Source: Limnanthes douglasii subsp. nivea (Eukaryota; Streptophyta; Magnoliopsida; Brassicales; Limnanthaceae). Taken from it: a stretch of DNA of 64,000 bases. Both the position numbers and the translations under genes were made by a program. The notes beneath the pieces are model-generated. The model saw nothing but the letters and a program-made list of their open reading frames with translations. It was not told the origin of the DNA and did no database searches. The DNA is taken from NCBI GenBank assembly GCA_036936605.1, contig JAUPFV010000001.1, positions 210,597,138 through 210,661,137 of the forward strand, written 5' to 3'. Positions 57,548-64,000 of this stretch are shown in pieces (position 1 is the first letter of the stretch; the number at the start of each line of letters is the position of its first letter).

Positions 57548-60476
57548 TTGTCCCATACCACACAATGCCCAGAAATAACTACTGGCCGAGTCACGAAACT
57601 TCGGGCCGAGAAAAAAACATTGGCTGAAGTGTTTACCCTTCAAGCTGAGATAAATGATTTAAACAACATGTGTATGGTCCGAGGCCCACGTATAGATAGG
57701 TGCCGAAATGATGGGGGGATGATGAATTTGAGTTCAAAAAGCCTTATGGACGGGACTAAGCCTATAATACTATGAAGCGATATTATCGGGTAAGACGTCA
57801 TTAATTATCCTCAACAACCAAAAAATCAAGGAAAAATCGTATCCTTATCGATTAAGAGAGTGATTATTCCATACGTAGGCACCATTAGAGGTCCAAGAGG
57901 GTGAGGAAATCTAGCAGAGAAACATAAAGATATCATGATACCGAGCAGGCAATGTGAGCCTAATATTCCCCAATTACGGCTATAGAGGTTGAACATACTA
58001 AGATTGACCTGAAAACTCAGTAACATGCTCAAGATTCTTAGGTTATTTTTTTAGGCTCAACAATAAGTGTACCATCTCGCTCCCAAAATGATGGGTGATG
58101 GTGAATTCAAGTTCGAAAGACCCTATTAATTGGACAAAGTTTATAGAACTATGAGGCGAGGTTATCAAGTAAAATGATATTACTTATTCTCTATGACTAA
58201 TGATATTAAAGAAATATTGTATCATCATAGGAGAAGACACTACCAAATAAATTATGAATGCAAGGGAGAGTCTTAAATATACTGTGATACTAAGCAGACC
58301 AAGAGATCCCAAGACGCCGAGGTTGTGGATTTAAAGGTTGAACGGACCAAACTCGGCTAGAAAACTCAACATTATGCTCAAAATCCTCATACTATCATTT
58401 TTCTTGGGTCTTAGCTAGAAGTGTACCTTCATGCTCCTAGACCGCATGTGAGACTAGTTTTCGAGATATAACCTTGTCATATATCTGCATGTAGTTCCAG
58501 GGCAAGAATAATGTATGATAATCAATCACTAATTTTTTACATAGGGTTGCAATACCAAGTGAACACTTATTCGGTTATAGACGATATGACAAACAAATAT
58601 TTTTATAGTCAAGGTTACAAAAGAAAGGCTTTTCTTTGATTCTAGAAATCGTAGCGGTCGAGTTCCTGTAAGGTTTGATATCGATAAAATAGAGAAGTAT
58701 TATGAGATAAGTGATCTGGAGAGCCATATTGAGCAATATGAGGACATCATGATGAGCTTTCGGAAAGATGATCAGCTTTGGTGTCGATCTCTCTCTTCAA
58801 ATGTAATACTTTAACTTGGTTCAACCAGTTGGCCTTGAGGTTTTTTAGAAGTTTTAAAATAATATGTGGACCCTCTCTAGGCATCAGTTTGTTAAGAGTA
58901 AAGTGACGAAGGGTTATGATGACCATATTATGCATAACAAGCAATAAAATGAGGAGATTATAAGAGATTATACTCAGCCATAACTTCTCTTAAAGACACT
59001 GACTAAGGATGTTATGAAAATGAGGGCTCTGACATAAGGGGCTCTACTAGCGCATGTAAAATCATAGATTATGATCGAGTAAATTATGGGTCTTCAGTTG
59101 ATTATAGACGACCAAACTAGGCAAAATTACCAGCCTTCAACTCTGATCCCAATTTTTACTTCGGCTATTTATCGGGTACCTCAAGTAGTGCAACAAAACA
59201 AATTACATACCCTCCCTGTTTGCCTTTTGCTATACAGGTCTACTCTCATTCTCCTTAAGATCAAAACCAGAAGCAAGTATAGTATGTTACAAGTTGGGGT
59301 AAGATGACAGCTCGAGGTCGGGATGACCACATAAGCAAGTTGCTGAAGCATGACAATTTTACATAATTGATCGATAATGTAGCATCAATCTTTCATAAGA
59401 CTAAAGACCAAGCTCAACTTAGGCCGCCTCCCATACTATTTAAACCTCTGGAAGAAGAAATAGAAATTTATATAATAACGTCAGTCACTAGGAAATAAAT
59501 TATATAACATTGGTGGAAGAGATTTAAAGCCAGATTAATAATACAAGATTTATATAATTTGTGAAAAATAATGTTGGGGTTCAAAAATGCATTAGAAATG
59601 GATTTAGGTCCGCTAGATCAAGTGGAACAGGGACCCATATGACCGTTATGAAGTTGGAAAACAATAATATGGTGATAGTTGGCCAAAAGGCGTTATTATA
59701 TGACTTAACAAATATATATCTTGATACGAACCCAAATTGTCATATTGTGAGAGTAATCTCGAGAGGAAAATATCTTGATTTGGACCCCTACCACCATGTA
59801 GTACGTATCATTTAATTTTGTAATAGTTTGATTGTGGTTTTGGGGCTTCTGATTATTATCGGGGAAGATTTTATCTCATTAATCACCAACTTGTCTAAGA
59901 AGAGGCATGTCGGGATCCTATAAGCACAATTCTAGAAAAGGACATCGTCTCACCATCTTTTTTATCTTTAAAGTTGATGACCTTTTGGGAGTTGCTGGTC
60001 TGTACAAGTACGTTGTCTTTATAGTTCTTGAGGAAAAGATCCATATGGTCATAATATATACTTGAGGTTAAACAAATATACTATTTAAGAGAACATACGA
60101 TATAATGAAAACCCCTTCAATTATGCGTTGATCGGCTAGAACAATTGTTGGCTTCACTGGGGCAAGTAAAAATGTTTCTCAAGATTTCAAAACAAAATAT
60201 GACCTTTGGTAAGACCAAGTTAAATAAAACACTGTGAGTAATCTTCATTGTAGTTGACCATCTAAATTTCTACAACGTAATTTTTGGTAGGTCTTGGCTT
60301 ACCCGAATGCATGCCATAGCCTTAACCATCCATCAGTGTTTGAAGTATGTGATATGGTTTTGAGTGGGGTAGTGGGAGTAGTCAAAAGGTCGTTAAGAAG
60401 TATTATACAACGTCCGTAACACTAAAAACAACAAATATAAGCGATAAAAGAAGATAAAAAAAGGAAAATGGATGAA
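57548..60476 (+). pseudogene. Third Tat-like element: gag-protease remnant
   Basis: The N-terminal charged helix (VTKLRAEKKTLAEVFTLQAE) is at about 57580-57680. After the tandem repeat, the gag core (VRFDIDKIEKYYEISDLESH, EDIMMSFRKDDQLWCRSL) is at 58650-58800, and IFHKTKDQAQLRPPP near 59390 matches the segment before the zinc motif. KKRHVGIL at about 59900, then ARTIVGFTGASKNVSQDF near 60140 and VSNLHCS...NACHSLNHPSVFEV near 60235-60350 match the protease region and its tail. Full of stops. No LTR could be placed for it. Confidence 0.7.
57707..58445 (+). repeat. Diverged tandem duplication, about 370-bp unit x2
   Basis: Unit 1 at about 57707-58085 and unit 2 at about 58090-58445 share a series of landmarks in order: GATGAATTTGAGTTCAAAA / GGTGAATTCAAGTTCGAAA, ACTATGAAGCGATATTATC / ACTATGAGGCGAGGTTATC, GGTTGAACATACTAAGATTG / GGTTGAACGGACCAAACTCG, ACATGCTCAAGATTCTTA / TTATGCTCAAAATCCTCA, AAGTGTACCATCTCGCTCC / AAGTGTACCTTCATGCTCC. 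Roughly three quarters identical by eye. It lies where the Ser/Lys-rich part of gag would be. Confidence 0.75.
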
Positions 60477-62290
60477 TAACAATTTTTGGGGACTTTGGTG
60501 GGGGTTAGAGTAATTAATGATCCCAGAGAGGCCCTATATTTTTTTTGTTCTAAAGGAGAATATCGAGTTACATCACTCTGAATAAGGAAAATGTCTAAGC
60601 ATTGACAATGGATTTTTGGGACAACTGAAAAGTGAATTAATTAGGTGTTTATCAACAATTTTAATTTTTTTGGTTAAATAAAGATGTCACCAAGGTTCCA
60701 TTAGATATATTATATCATAGATTGTTGATTAATCCAACCGTAAGGTCGGTGTCACAAAATAGAATATTTTTCTCCATTTAAAAATCCACAGTTATAGTGA
60801 CCAGAGTGGATAGATTAGGCCCCCAAGGGGTAGCCGAGTTGGTTGAGCATGGCATTCTTATAACCAAAAGGTCATGAGTTCGAGTCCCTCTGCATACGCT
60901 TTCTCGGCTGAGCCTGTCACCTTGTGTGGTTTACCTTCTGGCGTTGGTTTGCAGGCTATCGCGTCAGACTGAGGGTTTACCATGTGCGCACTCATTGCAC
61001 TCTGAGTAGCGGCTGCGGGTTCCCTCCGAAAAAAAAAGTGGATAGATTAGTAAGCGTGGGCCATATCCGAGAATCTCAATATGTAACATGACTCATAACC
61101 CGAAGTTACTGAAATATAATAATCAAAGTTATCACATATGTGTCAAATTATTGATTTTAACAAGGCTTGTCCGAAAGATTATTTTTCGGTTCAAAAAATG
61201 GATCACTTAGTGGACTCGACCTTAAGCAACAAACTCATATCCTTTATTGATGCTTATTCTTGTTACAGTCATATTGAAATGCATTATTCGGATAAAAAAA
61301 CATTATTTTTGCCATCGGCCGAGGCTGAATTGTTATAAAGTCGTGATATTTTACTTGGAAAATATTGGAGTGACATATTAAAGGCTATTCAATAAGGCTT
61401 TTTCCTTCCAAATTATAAGGAATGATAATGTATACATTTATGACATGTTTATATATAGTGGCAATGGTTCAGAGCACATCACAAACTTAGTAGAGATTTT
61501 TAAACAATTAAAGGTCGTAAACTTAAAGCTTACCAAGAATAGTACACCTTTGGGGTTCGTTCCGGGATGTTCTTCTATAATATAGTCAATGAGAAACAAA
61601 TTGAGGCAAACCCGTTGCAATTAAAAGCTTTGACCTCAATAAAACTACCCCGAACATTAAAAAAGGTTTAAGTATTAACAGAGAGGCTCACAACGCTTAA
61701 CCATTTCACCTCTCGCTCTCCAGACAAGTGTTCTTCTTTCTCATAAAAAAGATAAAATAACACTTGGCTTCTCCATGAACATTATCCAAGCTGACTCCGA
61801 GAGAGACCTTGTATGTTTACCTGAGAGTCTCTAGTTATGTTGTAAGTGCAGTATTGAAAAGAAAATAAAGCATTTGCCCGAAGCCCATTTACGATGTAAG
61901 CAAAAGCCTTTTGCCTACAGAGACGTGATCATCGTGACAAAGCAGATGAGACTATACTTCTATGAGCATTTTATTGTGGTTCGAACCTCTTTTCCTCTTT
62001 GAAATATTCTATAGAAGCCCAATATTTCAAGAAGGCTAAATAGATGGTCGTTAGAATTGGAAGATTTTGACATATTGTACGAGCTAAAAACAACCACTAA
62101 AGCTCAAACGTTGGCTGATTTTTTAACAGAGTACCACGTAAAAAGGCTCAAACCATTATGTAAGAGTTCTGAGCCATAGTGGTTGGTACGAACTGATAAA
62201 AATGCAAACATCACAGATTGTTGAGTAAATGCACACTTAAATATCCCCTAGAGAGAAACAACGATTCATGAAATTCATTTATGATAGGGT
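60477..62290 (+). pseudogene. Third Tat-like element: RT and RNase H remnant
   Basis: It starts at a stop (TAA CAA TTT) aligned with the gag-pro/pol stop of the other two elements. VTRVDRL is followed by the SINE and then RLVSVGHIRESQY (compare QEVDRLTKMGHIKESQYP). RT pieces: DFNKACPKDYFSVQKMDHLV, NKLISFIDAYSCYSHIEM at 61138-61338; then the linker with TTLNHFTSRSPDKCSSF, SRRLNRWSLELEDFDILYEL near 62030-62090, and WLVRTDKNANITDC near 62183, the start of the second RNase H. No integrase was found; the element breaks off near 62290. Confidence 0.7.
60819..61036 (+). mobile_element. tRNA-derived SINE
   Basis: A 218-bp insertion with a pol III box A (TAGCCGAGTTGG, 60831-60842) and box B (GAGTTCGAGTCC, near 60888). 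A non-tRNA body follows, ending in a run of nine A bases. It is bounded by the exact 14-bp duplication AGTGGATAGATTAG at 60805-60818 and 61037-61050. It interrupts the RT codons for VDRL in the third Tat-like element. The family name was not determined; the layout fits Brassicaceae tRNA-derived SINEs. Confidence 0.9.
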
Positions 62291-62539
62291 GAATCCTCAC
62301 AAAAAAACACCAAATTGATGAACTATTATAGTCTAGAAAAAAGTGATAATCGAGTCAAGTGTCAATTTTCTTAGTTCTTTTAGTTCTATTTATACATATT
62401 TACGAGAAAGATTATTTCTCACCACTCTCTCCATTACTTATTCCATAATTATCTCAAAGAACATGTTTTACTTGCCTATAATACATGGAGTGTTAATTCA
62501 GCGGTTATTGACAACATTCATTAATGGATATTGTTGAGG

Positions 62540-63010
62540 GGACTGGTCACCAAAAACGGACAATATCTTGCTAGTATGTGAGGCACACTTATATATCCTT
62601 AAAATGATATCAGAGCTAGGTTTGTAGCAAATATGGGATTCAATGTAAATATGTTGAATATCCAGCGATGTGTTTTCGCTGTGATTTAGCGATGTGTTTC
62701 CGCTCATTCAACACATCCAACGATGTGTTTCCGCGGTGATTGGGCGACGCTCATTCCGCCCGCGACGTTTATTCCCTTGATTAATGAGATCAAGTTTAAG
62801 GGGGTTATTGGAGAGTAAACTGCATCCCATACTTGGTCAGGAATCCCATATTGCTAACATAGAAAAGAATACAGTTATATAAGTATGAGGGATACCTCAA
62901 CTAACAAGAGACCTTTTGAGAGTGCACCAAAAACAAAACTATCCGGTATTGATCACCCAAAACGGACAATATTTTGCTAGTATACGAGGCACACTTATAT
63001 ATTCTTAACA
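62540..63010 (+). mobile_element. TRIM-like miniature LTR element, left LTR truncated
   Basis: A 202-bp right LTR at 62809-63010 (TGGAGAGTAAACTGC ... TATTCTTAACA). The last 60-odd bases are repeated at 62540-62604 (ACGGACAATATCTTGCTAGT, GAGGCACACTTATATATCCTTAAAA), as a truncated left LTR. Directly after it comes TGATATCAGAGC (62605-62616), one change from the tRNA-Met-i PBS, and just before the right LTR a purine run AAGGGGG. The 204-bp internal part has no ORF but three copies of CGATGTGTTTYCGC. This is the TRIM layout: LTRs of about 200 bp around a PBS and PPT only. Confidence 0.7.
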
Positions 63011-64000
63011 AGGGCCTACAACAATCGTTCAATTATTGATTACTAGTCCCAATATATTACTTTATCCGCTCAGTAACATTCTTGTCTTGCCTTGCTCACT
63101 GCTAACATTATAAGTCAGTTATGTTCGTATGCTTCCCCTTTAGCACATCTGGTTGATCATTATTTCCATCTTGGCTTGTTTAGACCTGGTCGGGTTCAAA
63201 GAGTATGACCTACCCGAGGGGTCAAGCCTTCTTACTCGCTTAACCAATATTATTGGTTTGACTTCACCTCACCAAGTATAAGGGGTACGCCTTGCTCGAC
63301 ATGTACTTCTTTACCATGAATCCCCTTAGTCATTTAAATGATACATCGGGAGAATAAATTATTTGGAGGACTGAAGAGTTAGCGGTCGAGGTAAGTGACA
63401 AACTAATTCATGATTAATGCCTTTATTCGATATCTGTCGAGGTGACCAGGTAGCATCGATGTAATTTACATGAGATGTATTTGTCTGGAAAATGTTGACA
63501 CTTGTAATAATGATAACATCTATTGCATCACATATCTGACACCCAACGGTCCTCCCCATGTGCGAGATCAAAATGGGGGTTCGTTTATAAAGGAAAGTAG
63601 CGTTAGAATAATTAAATATTTAATTTGAACAACCTCCACCACTGATCTTTCTATCTCTAATTTCACAACTGTCATTATCGTTGTCACTCATATCATTCTA
63701 GTAGCAGATAAAATATATGTTTTACAATCATTTCTTATTAGTTCCTTACTCTAGCTGCCTATTGTGGATATAATGGCGGTAATCAAACCTAAGTAATAGG
63801 TATTTATTTTTGGAAATAGATGATGGGTCACTAATGAAGAAGAAGGTCGGTGAAAGTAGTCGGTAAAGGGTTAATATAGAGTCAACAAACGACAGAGGAA
63901 GGTCCATGAGACAGTATTTCCTGATCTCTATGCATTGATAGACAAATAAGTTGAGTTACTAGCCATAGAAGATCCGTCTTGAAAGAAAAAAAGATGTCCG
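63011..64000. other. Unassigned sequence to the window's right edge
   Basis: Only short ORFs. GC-richer patches with words such as GACCTACCCGAGGGGTC suggest another old LTR element, but no boundary, PBS or protein motif could be shown. Confidence 0.4.

Noticed and set aside
1..64000. CRISPR arrays, bacterial operons, rRNA genes, complete tRNA genes
   Set aside because: None seen; the only tRNA-like sequence is the SINE head, and the DNA is plainly a plant nuclear repeat region.

Overview
The window is plant nuclear DNA: AT-rich, gene-poor and packed with layered transposable elements. The one intact host gene (27330-28850, minus) is a single-exon secreted aspartic protease very like Arabidopsis ASPG1. 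That points to a eudicot, probably Brassicaceae (an inference from remembered similarity; no search was possible).

Layout. 1-6480: an old LINE (minus) split by a decayed Ty1/copia element (883-5743) flanked by a perfect CTTAT duplication. 6481-10636: AT-rich, no gene seen. 10637-12936: a minus-strand LTR with a PBS and a decayed Ty3/gypsy protease, next to fragments of two host genes (a PPR protein and FGAM synthase). 12970-13275: a foldback MITE. 16304-22678: a full-length LINE with a 16-bp target duplication and several frameshifts. 25020-25673: a broken plant-mobile-domain gene with a recognisable intron. 27330-28850: the protease gene. 30100-33230: scrambled Ty3/gypsy pieces. 33716-34475: a hAT-like non-autonomous element with an 8-bp duplication.

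35395-55672 is the centrepiece: two nested Tat-like Ty3/gypsy elements. The older outer one (minus, CCAAT duplication) was split inside its RNase H domain by a younger one (plus, 40310-51111; LTRs differ at about 3 of 481 bases). Both carry, between pol and the 3' LTR, a long gene on the strand opposite gag-pol, with its own TATA-type promoter and G-box-like site. In the younger copy this antisense gene has a canonical 81-bp intron. Its product has an N-terminal region resembling the 'putative gypsy type transposon' family and a long C-terminal coiled coil. Both elements also share a stop codon between gag-pro and pol in a readthrough-like context, and a pair of small stem-loops where the antisense and pol genes converge.

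55678-57540: a probable LINE remnant. 57548-62290: a third, very decayed Tat-like element (plus) with an internal tandem duplication and a tRNA-derived SINE inserted in its RT. 62540-63010: a TRIM-like miniature LTR element. 63011-64000: nothing assigned.

None of the transposons has a fully intact protein set. The possible undescribed system is the spliced, separately promoted antisense gene, together with the conserved stop-codon and stem-loop architecture of these Tat-like elements.
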